NCBI RefSeq assembly: GCF_018139145.2
Contig: NC_059475.1
Span: forward strand, 14,907,437 to 14,971,436
DNA length: 64,000 bases
Reading direction: 5' to 3'
Source of the DNA: Gymnogyps californianus
Lineage: Eukaryota; Chordata; Aves; Accipitriformes; Cathartidae
Part shown: positions 12,060 to 22,930 of the stretch, in pieces
Position numbering within the stretch: the stretch's first letter is position 1
How the letters are laid out: every line of letters begins with the position of its first letter
Translations under genes and position numbers: made by a program
The notes under the pieces: generated by a model
Told to the model about the DNA's origin: nothing
What the model saw: only the letters and a program-made list of their open reading frames with translations
Database searches by the model: none

Positions 12060-12700
12060 ATTGAATTAGTTCAATTTTTCCTTTTACAAGCCTCTGCGCA
12101 TGAAGATTCTACCCTTCAATTGCAATGCAACAAGAGAGTAAACTCCTTCTGCTGGGAATGTATTATCTCAAAACTGCTGGATTCTAAAAAAGTAAGAAAG
12201 CTGCTTAAAGGCGAGAGTGATGTAATATGAATTATTTTTATTAATTTGTGCAATTAACAGTCAACCAGAAATTTTTATCCCTGTGTTGCCAATTATTCTA
12301 AACAACCTAACAAGTTCAAGTGTTGCTATTGCAGGATCACAGGAAATATGAAATCTCCAGAAGAAAATATATTATACTCTCTACTATAGACAGAGGGTAA
12401 TTAATATTGCTTTTTAGGTTTTAGAAAATACTGCGATTAGAACTGCAAGTCAACTAACGGACCGTCTATAACCTATAAATGCTTCCATATTCACGGACAT
12501 CAGCAGTCTTAGAGTTACAAAAAAGTAATAATACATACATATTAATAGATCACATTTTGTCCTTTGGGGTGTATATTTTTTAAAAGGGCTAAGGCAGCAA
12601 TAGTAGCTCCTCTAAAAACTCTAAATGCTATAATTGTTTTATATGAATTACAGTGCTCATATTAATTAATGATGAATGTTTCGTATATGTAAGTATTTGA
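12060..12700. other. AT-rich block with clustered homeodomain-type sites, possible conserved element
   Basis: The stretch is free of recognisable repeats and rich in TAAT and ATTA cores (around 12220-12260, 12400, 12660-12680). These are common in developmental enhancers but also expected in AT-rich DNA. No coding potential is seen. Confidence 0.2.
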
Positions 12701-13267
12701 TAAATACAGCCAAAGAAAAAAAACCCTGTCTTTTAAATTAACATTTAAAAAAACCCAAACACGTTGCTGTTTGAAGGTTTAGAACTGGTTAAATACAAGA
12801 TTATTTTAATCACATTTCGATGAGGAACATGAAATATGGTCCATGAGGTCATGCAATTCAGCAAAACATTTTTTTCCCTTCTTTTTTTTTCTGGTTAAAT
12901 AGAAACAAAAGAAAAATTGCCAGAATACCTCTTTATTCATATTTTAATCTAAGTGCTTAAGAAAACTGCCTGTAGCTAATAAAAAGTTGCATCTCTAGGG
13001 CACTCTGTCAAACGAATCTAAAGAGGCATTGACCTACTCTTGAAGGCAGTAGCTGTGTTGGACACATCAGGAATACACACAGACACGTAGGTCTCAGTCC
13101 TTATTCTGGAGAGCTGCTGCATGGACTGAGGAGATGAGAGACAGGAAGGAGAAGAGCTTGCAGGAACAGGACTGTAATTTTGAAATCTAATTCTAATATC
13201 AGTTTATTAGATGGAGAAGAGCAGTATTCTTTTTCATAGGTATTGGGTGTATCTACATTGCTGTAGA

Positions 13268-13345
13268 GAGCAGGTTCTGTTCTTGTGTCAGTGTAAATCA
13301 GGTGGAAATAGCTCTACTGACATTAGTTACAATTAACTGATACGA
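13268..13345. repeat. diverged amniote dispersed-repeat fragment
   Basis: The words 'gtgtcagtgtaaatcagg' and 'ctctactgacattagttac' resemble a short motif that recurs in reptile and bird genomes, where a 'gtaaatcaggagtaactcc' block sits beside a 'ttgaagtcaatgg' block. I cannot name the family with certainty. Confidence 0.4.
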
Positions 13346-15059
13346 AGCCACCAGCAGTGAAATGTGGATCAGTGCTAGAGCATCTATTTGTAGTGTTCTT
13401 TTAAAGCACTATGGAAAATGTTTGCTTTGGAGTGTGTGAGCAAAGGAAAAGCTCTTTCAAGTAACAGCACAACAAAATTGTGCTGTCTCTATTTTCAAGT
13501 TGAACAAATGAAGAATTATTTTAAATTCAGTTACAGGTATTTATTCCTTCTTTAACCTGGTCAGAAAAACAGGAACTAGCAAGATATTAGCTTGCATAGA
13601 ATATTTGTCAAATACTTGTTTCTAATTTCTTCATGCAGGATGCCAAAATGTACATGTACACAAATGACTAGTCACTCTGGACTATAGTGACAGCCATTAT
13701 ATGATTCACATTCTTCATATTTCCCACACAGACATTTATAAACAAAAAAGAATATAAACTAGCTACTTACATAAAACAATGCAAAACAAGCCAAAGAATG
13801 ACTATAAATTATGTTTTTTAAATGTAATGAGAGCAAAATACTTCTGATGAAAAGTTGTTCTCTTACAAAATCTCTTCCATAATTTTAAAACAGCTTTGCT
13901 TCCTCCTTGCTGAAAGCTCTTTCAGAACTTTGTCTAAATGCACTCATAACTAATTTATATCAATTTCATCTTGTACAGTATTTTCATATTCATCATCTGA
14001 TTTACCTTAATGTCAGTAAACATCCTGTTTGAACAAATTTAGGACTGGCAAGTCAGCAGAATGGAACTTTTCTCTCCTAGCCACTGCTGGAAGGAATCTA
14101 GGACCACTGTTTGCCCTGGAAACAGGGAGGACAGATAGAAAGTCCATCACGTCATCTGTAGGGGCACATGACTGGGCCACTAATCCATACCCAGCCACCT
14201 CAGTCAGGCCACTCATTCTGTAGTGTTTACTGCCTATGAGGTGCAGGATGTTTAGCTCTAAGCTCTTCTTGCACTCAACGTGCTGAGTCTCCCAACAGTG
14301 TATGGCACTGGATCACAAACTTGCAGCCTAAGAGATATTTAGAGCAGGTACTCAAGCATTTTGTCTGCATGTGTGGCAGATTGGTGCATTTGAGATACGA
14401 GATTGCCTAAGGCATCACTGAATCCATAGGGATTCAGACAGACATTCAGATGTCTCAACAACAGTACAGTACAGTTGAAAAAGCTATTGTTACTTGGAAT
14501 TGCCACTTCAGGCTTTGACATTCTTTTCTACGTATATACATCTTCCTGTCAAATTTAACATATAAATAGCCACAGAAATACCAATCTTTAAAAACAAATA
14601 ATCTAGATTATCTCGCATATACTTGGTCTCTTTTTTCAGGAACACATACGTTTAACTACTTTCTGAACATAATAATCAGAAGCAGAGAATTTCATATTGT
14701 TTGTGTATTGTATTCTAAGTAACTGTGTTAAAAGAGTATTACTAGGGGTGAAAATTCAAGACCTCAAAACTATAAATAATAGAATGAAAGTTGCCTGCAT
14801 AAACTTAATTCAGCCTCCTTACTTAAAACTTCACTTGTCAATTTTCTACAAGATCCTACATCAAAGAATACAAAGGATTACTGGTGCAGCAGAATTTTCT
14901 TTTCTCCTTGTTCAATGTACTGCCTCTGACTACATAGAGTATTTTCCAAGCCATGTTTCAAAAAAAAAATATTAATTCCTCTGTGGACTGTTGGTGATAC
15001 TTATCATTACGGTATTCCAGGGTTTCACATTAACACATCTCCATGAGTTGAAGGAATAT

Positions 15060-15140
15060 TAAGAGCTCTTAAAGATGGGAAACTATAGCACAGAGATTAA
15101 AGGTATCTACCCTACCTCAGTTCTAAATATGAGGTTCAAA
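15060..15140 (-). mobile_element. MIR-type SINE fragment
   Basis: 'gatgggaaactatagcacagag' followed by a 'ttaaaggtatctaccc' block matches the reverse complement of the MIR core (the 'cctcagtttccccatctg' region) with many substitutions. It is short and old. Confidence 0.5.
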
Positions 15141-15896
15141 GTACCTGATTTAGACTATTTAGTGCTATATACCACTCAATCATTTGCAACTATGCATACT
15201 TCAGCAGATGAAAGCACGATGTCTCAAGTTAGACCCTCGAAAAAAAAGAAAGACAAATAATGACTCCTTAAAAGCAGAGCTTGACTGAGATTTGATGAAA
15301 ACGCTACAGTAAAAGACAACAATACTGTGCCATAACCAAGAAAACATCCTTTTATCCTTGCACCCCTCTACTAAATCTACTGAATACTTTGAACTGCCAC
15401 ACCTGGAATACAAGGCAGGAAGTCTAAATATTAAAATACATAATAAATTCTATGTGATATATCTATGTACCTTAGACACCAAATATTTAAAACTGATTGA
15501 TCTGTGGAAAAAAAATAAAGTGGTCATTTACTACTGATCAGAACCAAAGTGATGGGCTACTCCTGTGTGACCACAGCAGCACCTTGAAATTAGGCAACCG
15601 CTTGTCATCGGGAAATTCAAAAACCAAATTAGTACTTAAACACAGACTTCAGCAACTGGAAGTCCATCACCCCCATCAAATGCTTTTTGAATAGGTATCT
15701 AATCCTGGAAGGCTTTATTGAGCTTCTCCTTACTTCACTTGGAATTCCTTGAAATACAGTCTATGCCTACTTTTCTAACAGCTCACAGAAGGACTTCTAA
15801 AGCAGCAATGATGGAGGCGCAACGGTCTCATTTCTACTATTCTTCTCATCCTGAAAATACATGCACAAAGTCATTTGAGAAACAAAGGCTTGAAGC
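15141..15896. other. unique non-coding DNA between MIR fragments
   Basis: No gene or clear repeat is seen. Short frames at 15497-15694 and 15718-15954 show no known domain, and the second runs into the MIR element. Confidence 0.5.
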
Positions 15897-16112
15897 AGTA
15901 GAGCCTAGAGGCCCAAATGAAGGTTGGGACCCAGCTGCAATATACACTGACTGAACACATTGTGGAAAGAAACTCCACTCTGAAGAAATTTCACTGGCAA
16001 GGCAAAGAAAGCAAATGATAGCAAGGAAACCAAAAGTGAGAGAAGGAACTAGACCAAGCTGTACATCAGATGACTGGCACTTCTGGGAACAGGCTCTAGG
16101 TTTCCTGAATCC
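15897..16112 (-). mobile_element. MIR-type CORE-SINE with its 3' tail
   Basis: Read on the plus strand, the segment opens with 'gtagagcctagaggccc' and passes through diverged versions of 'cattgtgctaggcgctgtac' and 'agacagtccctgccccaaag'. It then continues into the MIR core: a 'gggaaactgag'-like block, 'agaaggaactagaccaagc' (standing for 'gtgacttgcccaaggtc'), 'gatgactggcacttctggga' and 'aggctctaggtttcctgaatc'. The order and spacing fit a nearly full-length minus-strand element of an amniote MIR group. A 98-codon minus-strand frame at 15846-16142 lies inside it and is not a gene. Confidence 0.75.
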
Positions 16113-16180
16113 TTGTCTGCTGCTGTTATTGACATCTGGCAAACACTGGGATTCTGGGAGGGAGTGTGTTTGGGTTCTTT

Positions 16181-16212
16181 AAAAAAAAAAAAAGGAAAAA
16201 AAAAGGAAAAAA
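16181..16212. repeat. A-rich simple repeat
   Basis: Runs of 9-13 A residues are separated by GG. Confidence 0.85.
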
Positions 16213-17517
16213 GCTCATATAGTTAATGAGAGATGCTTGATTTGACCATATATAGAAATGATGTTTTCATTAAAAACACTCCAAACATTCACAACTGTAC
16301 TCATTTTTTCAATAGAAAACAAGGAAATTTAATTCCTGCTTTAAGTGTATAAAGGGCTGCAGTGTTAACTCCAGTCATAATCTCAGCCCTGATAATATAA
16401 CAAATAATTTTATAATTGCTAATACTAATAAGATTTAGCATACATGTTAATGTAGAGTAACTATTGTTAAAATCTAGCTTTTAACAAAGTTATAAAAATA
16501 TTGCAAGAACAGCTATCATACATTAAAGTTTTAATGGCAACCATTGAAACAATAACTTTTGTATAGGCTCATTCTGGAAATTCATGAACCATAGATGATT
16601 GAGAAAGAAAAATCAAAACCTGCCTACAGTGCAAGGAGTGTGGAAGTTAAAGAGTTACACACATGCAAAAATCCAAATGAGTCAACAAATACTGTGAGAG
16701 CGCCAAAAAATAGTTTAGTTGAACATGTGTGCTTCTTGTTTATGCAAGCTTTTCAGAGAATGTTTTTCATAAAAGAGATGTAGCACTGTTCAACGCTCAG
16801 TCACTGTGTTTCTGGGGATATGTCTTGGCTGCACTATGATCAAGAGTTTAGACGGCTACTGAAGGAGGAAACAATTCTCTCCTGAGGCAGTTATGATTTA
16901 AATCTCCTATTAGGGTGGAGAAGTTTGTTTTTTCCCTCCTTTTTTTTGCCGTTATTTGGCGCACGTGGCATCCATCAATTTCTTGCTGCATATTTTGCAC
17001 GCAAATACAAACAGATAGAAGCATGGTGTTGCAGCTGCAGGACAAATGCATGAAAACATCAATTCTTAAAGGCCAAACAACACAGAAAAAGTATTAGAAA
17101 GAAGCTCTAACAAATCATTAATGCAAACATCTGTAAAATCCATGGTCATCAGATGAACATTTGATCAGAAATGATAGCACATAGATTTGGTGATTTATAT
17201 TACAATGGGCTGAGGAACAAGAAACAGGATTTCATTATGTACTACTGAATGCTCAGTGACTTTCAGGTTGCTTTACCTCATTGGAATCATTCCATGTTAT
17301 TATAAGTAGAAAGTTAGTTAGAATTTCTCAGGAAAAAGGAATCCCTTTTTAATTTTATCCAATGCTTTTAACAACCACAAATTTTTTTTTCTGCTTGAAC
17401 AATTGCCCTTTAAAAGCTTTCAGTATGAATTGATGCTCTTACTTATCGTATATTCTTCAAAGCATATACTAAGTGCTCCTAACAAAACCTTGTCACTGCT
17501 CATCCCCCTCAATTCTC

Positions 17518-17572
17518 TGTTGAAGTTGATGAGAGTTTTGTTACTGAATTCAGTGAAAGATTTCATTCTTTC
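17518..17572. repeat. diverged dispersed-repeat motif
   Basis: 'gttgaagttgatgagagttttg' followed by 'ctgaattcagtg' resembles the recurrent 'ttgaagtcaatgggagttttgcca...gacttcaatggg' motif. The family is not named. Confidence 0.35.
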
Positions 17573-18600
17573 TCATTAGAGGTATTCAGACACCACAGGC
17601 TTTTGTTTGGGAAGATCTAGTTTCCATTTTATCCAAACCATCAGAGCTCAGGGAACAGGCAAGGTCAACTCCTTAATGAATTCTGAGATCAATTTGTGTA
17701 TTTCTCTGTCAACTACAGAATTGTACTCACTCAACTCTCAGGTATTCTTTAAAGTATTTCTTCTTTAGATTTTAAGCATTAAACTAAGACAAGGGGACAA
17801 ATTCTGTTTCCAGTGATCTTAACATAAATTTAAAGGGCCTGTACTTATACTAATGAAAAATAAGAGATATGGCTTTATTCCTTTCTTTGTGGCAGGGATA
17901 CTTAAATAGCTTGAAAAGCTGCAAAGCGAAATTTACTCAGATTATCTAATTGATTACCTTAATTCTTCAAATAACTTGTACCTAGAAAAAATGGCTCTTC
18001 TGGAAAACATAGTTCAAGTACACTAGTTAGTCATTAAGAAGTATACACATCAGCATCTCTGTACACAGCCTGTATCCAAGTGCTTTGTAAGTGAAGTCCT
18101 CCAATACTTAGCTCTGCACATGAAGAAACGTAATTGTGCAATTGTCAAATTTTCCTTGTCTTGAATTTGAGAACCTTAGTCATAAAGGTGGCTCATTATA
18201 GCCTGTTAAGTCACCAAGACAAACTAGCTGTTTTATACATAGGGTAAATCAGTTAGTGATTTCATAGCCATTTCACTTCCAGAAGTGTCATATATGTAAG
18301 TGGGTGAGGCCACCCACATGGTCCAGTGTTGTGGTCTGGTTGCTCTGTTGGAAAAAGCAGCATAAAGTCAGTTTTTTGGCTTCTGCCAATGCATCCAGAT
18401 GATTTCAATTTGTTAGGATTCCACTAGAGTGGTCAGCATTACTTTGACAAAGCTGTGCCAACAGACAACTCTTTCTGCAGCCTTAAGAATTTCAGTACAC
18501 ACTGGGACCAGGCAGAGGTAGAGAGCTATCTGCTTTACAATCCGTTACCCATATGGCTTCTCAAATTTGGGTCCATTAGGTAGCTCCCATATATACAAGC

Positions 18601-18629
18601 GTTTATTATGTGGCTTACACATAATAAAC
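18601..18629. repeat. perfect 12-bp inverted repeat with 5-base loop
   Basis: GTTTATTATGTG at 18601-18612 pairs perfectly with CACATAATAAAC at 18618-18629 across the loop GCTTA. It is a compact, AT-rich hairpin on either strand. No terminator-like or miRNA-like extension is seen, because pairing does not continue outward. Confidence 0.9.
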
Positions 18630-21600
18630 ACTTTACTGAGCTCAAGTTTCTACTGATGGAGTAAGGAGAGATTATGACAATAGCCTTACCTTAGGGAACC
18701 ATATATTGAGTTCATTTTTAAGTACAGTTCAGGCTCCTGAAACTTACGGTGAGACATTAGACTGAACTTACCCATTAGTAGTCAAATCAACAAGTGCCAA
18801 AAAAAAATGACATTACAACTTTTATGCTTGTTTCTAAGTAACTTATATTTCGTATGTGGGACAGCAATACCACAGAGGTCATTCTCTTTTCAACTTACGT
18901 TTGGCAACCCTACCTATAAGGATGAAAAGTCCTTTGGATCATATAAGATTATCTGTTGCTCACAAAAAAGTTTAAGTATTCAAAAGGTGCTCCTTGAATT
19001 TTCTGATGGAGTTTTACTATGCAGTAAAAGAGAGGAAATAGTCTTGGCACTTCTTATATTCCTGGTGTTCAGCAAGTTAACCATCAGCATGAGTCCAGCC
19101 TCATATTGGCAAGAATTTCATGTTCTCAGAATTTCCATCTACTAGTTTCTATTTCATTAGAGAGATGGTGTGTGGAGAACAAATGGGTTCTCTTTCTAGA
19201 CATTCAGACTGTTGTATAGGTTGTTAAATCATCAGAGGAATTAAGTGTTTTAAAAGTATTTGGGACCAAGACTGCGGTGCATAACGTATAAGAAACATTT
19301 CTTAGCTAAGTACTGTATGTACTTGGAAAAGCAAATAACATTGCTGATGCCACTGATTAACTCATTACCTGTAACAAAATTTCCAGTTCTGGAACCAGAC
19401 CCCAAGTAGCAGTTTACTACTTGGAAGTGACAGCAAATGTCTTTCCTTGTACTTCCTCACCTTGTCCTTCTACCTTCACCAAACATGTAAAGATGACTTA
19501 TAGAATGTGAGATGTTTCTACAACAAAGTGTAATATACAAGTTGAGCGCCTGGACAGAGACAAAGATCATTTCATGACACTATTTCCAGCAGTCAGGGAA
19601 CAAACCCATCAATTAATAGTAACCCAGCTGGTAGGCACACACATACTTTCCTGATTTTTACTAAATTTATGAGCTTCCTGAGCCAACTAAGAATTTTATG
19701 TTTACAGAACTGCTAAAGGCTTGGAACATTTTACAGACCTAACACTGAATTGATATTCTACCCAAGTTAATAAGTCTGATGCACAATGTAAGTGGATTTT
19801 ACTCCCCAGTAACAACTTGACCTATTTAACAATAGGAAGTCAGGATCATCTCAATGTCTTTGCATGTTTCTTTTGAAAGATATAGACAATAAGTAACTGA
19901 GATTACTATGAATTGACTGTGGTACGCAGCAGCAGAAAGGACCAAGCAGATAGTACTTCTCCTTCTGACTCAGCAAATATTGAGCTGAAGTCCAAACACA
20001 GTGCTAACAGACAAAGCTATTATAGTAGTTCAGTCTTGTGAACAGTTAGAAAGTGAAGTTTATGGATGCTATAGCTTCTGTGGCATCTTCCCAAAATTAA
20101 CTGGGGAAATCACTGGTTTCAGGAACTGAAATTTTGCCACTTGTAAGAGATATGCAAAAAACAAAACACAAACCCACATCTTAAACAACTATGAGAAAAT
20201 CATAGGCTACAAAGTCAAAATATTCTCTTTCCAGCACTGTAGAAACCTCTATAGAAGAAACCATGCTCCTACCCAATAAATCAAAGACATAAAACCAGTA
20301 TTATTCTTCACATATATGTAGAAACTAACAGATATGCAGATCAAGTCACCCAAACACACAGTAAGATTTTCTCAGAGCTCAGGCTATGACTCTAAGCACC
20401 TAACAACTGCAATACACTGTTAAATTCTCTACAGTCTCAAAAGATTCATGCAAGGTCCTGAGTACCTCTGTGTTGACAAGAGGGCAAAAGTGTTCATCCT
20501 TTCTGAAGTCATTCAGCACTTATCTACGCTTACTGTATTAAAACTGTTCAGTCAATATGTAAATTGGTAATCTGTTTATTTCAAATAAATGGACAAACTC
20601 AGCCTATGTTTCATTATCAAGGAAAGATTTTCTTGCAAGAGTTCTCATCTCACTGGAACGAAAGAGCTGCCAGCTGCATAGAAAACTTTGCTTAAAGAAA
20701 CATCATTTTGGGAAAACTTAAAATATCCCTGTATCCTTTCCACCTCTTTATGTGTATTTAAATGAGCAGCAACATACCAAATTTGAACTCTTAAAATAAA
20801 AGTCTGAACAATGTAATTTCTATATTTAGCATACTAGTAGTCTCATGCCAAGATTTAGTCTTTGGAATATTTGCTGCATACGTACCACATGCATGTTACT
20901 ACAAGAAGTAACAAATATGTAACATCTGGCATTTTTGTGTTCCAGTCTCAAAACGTGAAAAGTAAATGAGGTATTTTTGCACAAACTAAAAATGTAAAAT
21001 GCCTAATAGTAGTACATCCAGGCTTAGCTTAGGAAATGATCTAATCGCTAGCACAGGCCATTCTCCCATCTCACGAACACAGGACTTTTTTGAAAGCACT
21101 GAACCCCAGCTAATATTTCAGCCAAGCCTGTCTGATCTACTTGGTGGCAGCAAGCCATTAGAACAGTGGACTTCACTTCTTTTTGCTCACAGGGGACAGA
21201 AACGTTTCTCTTCTTAAAGGTCCATCCAACAGTTCCAGTATTCATACTAACAGAATTAAGTTGCCATTAAATATCATTCTATTCAAAGAGGAAAGGAACA
21301 AACATATTTTAAATTATCTAGTCTTGACCTAACAGTGCCTGGACTTGAAAAAGATGATGAAGGTGCTATGCCAGAGTGTCTTTAATAAGACATCCTGCAA
21401 ACTACCTTCTAAGCTTTTTATTTTTCTCTTCCACAGGATGAGGAAGGTACAGATGCTGTCACCAGGGAATGAAGTAAGAACGTATCAGGCAGAAGAATAT
21501 GAATCTGGAAAAGCTGTGTTCAGATGGTAAACACAAGAGACTTCAAAACCAGCACAGACAGCACATCCATCATTAGGATGCAAAAGGAGAACTGATGAGG

Positions 21601-22819
21601 ATGATTAATCTGTGATTTGTATCCAATAAAAATATAGGTAGTAACAGTATAAGAAATTATTGAAAGCATAAAGGAGACGAACTGAATCCAAACAGAACTT
21701 AAAAAGAAGATAACCAGATGTTTAAAATTGCATCTTTGTCTAAAAGTTATAGCACTGACCACTGCATAATGGAATGTGCACATTAAGCTTGTTTTCCAAG
21801 GATTTTTTTTTAAATCCAATTACACAGACTTTATTATCAATACTATATATATCCAATACTGGAGCTGATTGAAAAAATTCTATGTGATTTCTTGCCGGAT
21901 ACAAATTATATGCCTTGAATAAGGATTAGCTGGATAACTCACAAGTCCCCTAGGGAAAATATGTTGTACAGACTACTCCTCATAAGTGGGGATTAATATC
22001 AAATCCCACAGGAAGTCATGCACTGCAGTGTTTGTTTTCATTTCGTTTTATATTTACTGGCAGTTTATACTGTTCTTTCAGCTTGTGTTTAACAGACATT
22101 GCAGCATGACAGATTTTTCAGCACATGTAACATCATGTCTCAGATTTTGGCCATCTGATAATATTTACTAGGTATAATTGTTGTCCAGTGGGTCTTACAA
22201 AATTGAAGATGGCATGAACTCAAATTTACCACATGGAACGTGTTCCTTTATAGAATTTTTATACTTAAAACATTTCCAAACTTAATATGGTATTGATGTG
22301 GCAGCTGCTGCCACTACTCACCATTAATCTCAGTGGTGATGTTCTCACCCTCAAGCAGTCTTCATTCATATTTTACTCTTGTTAAACCTGGATATTTTCC
22401 CTGTATCTGTACATTCCCTATTGCTTTAGCTTGCAGCTTAGTTTATGCCATTTCTGGCCAGCTCTGATTACTCTTTTTGTACCTTTCCCCACATTTTCAG
22501 AACTCAGTTCTTCCCTGTCCCATCACCAGCCTGTCCTTTGAGATCAGAAAAAAACTTGTCATTGATATAGCTGTGAAAAGGAAAGAATGTCATACAAAAG
22601 AGTGTTCAATACATCCCAACACTGATACTATAAAATAAATTTTCCTCTTCATAGCATTCAAAGCGGAGGAATTGTTTGAGCTACCTAATCCAGTATTCTG
22701 CCATCAGCTAATTTTAGATACTTTTGTCATTGGCATAAAAACAAACAAATCCAATGGCAGGCAATTTCTACTAAGTTTCCTCATAACTCTTCCTTCAAAA
22801 CTTGATTGGGTGTGATCTG

Positions 22820-22930
22820 CACCACCGTGATGGAACTTCAGTCGGCCCTGCTTTGAGTGGAAAGGGAAAAAGGGTGCAGACTAGCTGGCCTCAGGAGGTT
22901 TCTTCCACTGAAATTTTTCTATGATTCTAC
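22820..22930 (+). mobile_element. CR1 LINE 3' end fragment
   Basis: 'gccctgctttgagtgg', then 'gcagactagctggcctcagg', 'aggtttcttcca' and 'tctatgattct' reproduce in order the CR1 3' UTR: 'gctctgctttgagcagg', 'ttggactagatgacctcc', 'aggtcccttccaacc' and the terminal 'attctatgattct' octamer repeats. The fragment is short and diverged. Confidence 0.75.

Larger units (their letters stand above)
8186..15059. other. unique non-coding DNA with possible conserved blocks
   Basis: I find no gene here. Small features are an AC/C run at 8208-8227, a GT run at 8602-8620, a 17-bp tandem duplication at 9922-9957 and a purine-rich tract at 10574-10650. There is a GC-richer, CpG-bearing patch at 11230-11620 and an AT-rich stretch with many TAATTA-type sites at 12060-12700. 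A diverged dispersed-repeat motif lies at 13268-13345. Frames such as 10571-10864 and 14029-14223 lack recognisable homology. Confidence 0.5.
16113..22819. other. unique AT-rich non-coding DNA
   Basis: No gene is supported. It holds an A-rich tract at 16181-16212, a possible conserved AT block at 16320-16480, dispersed-motif fragments near 17518-17572 and 17790-17830, and a perfect hairpin at 18601-18629. The 112-codon frame at 18807-19145 and the 99-codon frame at 21520-21819 (minus) have no recognisable domain. The bases around their ATG codons and their composition look like background. Confidence 0.55.

Noticed and set aside
15846..16142. 98-codon minus-strand frame with hydrophobic segment
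   Set aside because: It mostly coincides with a MIR-type SINE read in sense orientation.
18807..19145. 112-codon frame beginning with a signal-peptide-like MTLQLLCLFLSNLYFVCG
   Set aside because: No known domain follows, composition is that of the background, and no promoter, splice or homology evidence is seen. A chance hydrophobic start is common in AT-rich DNA.
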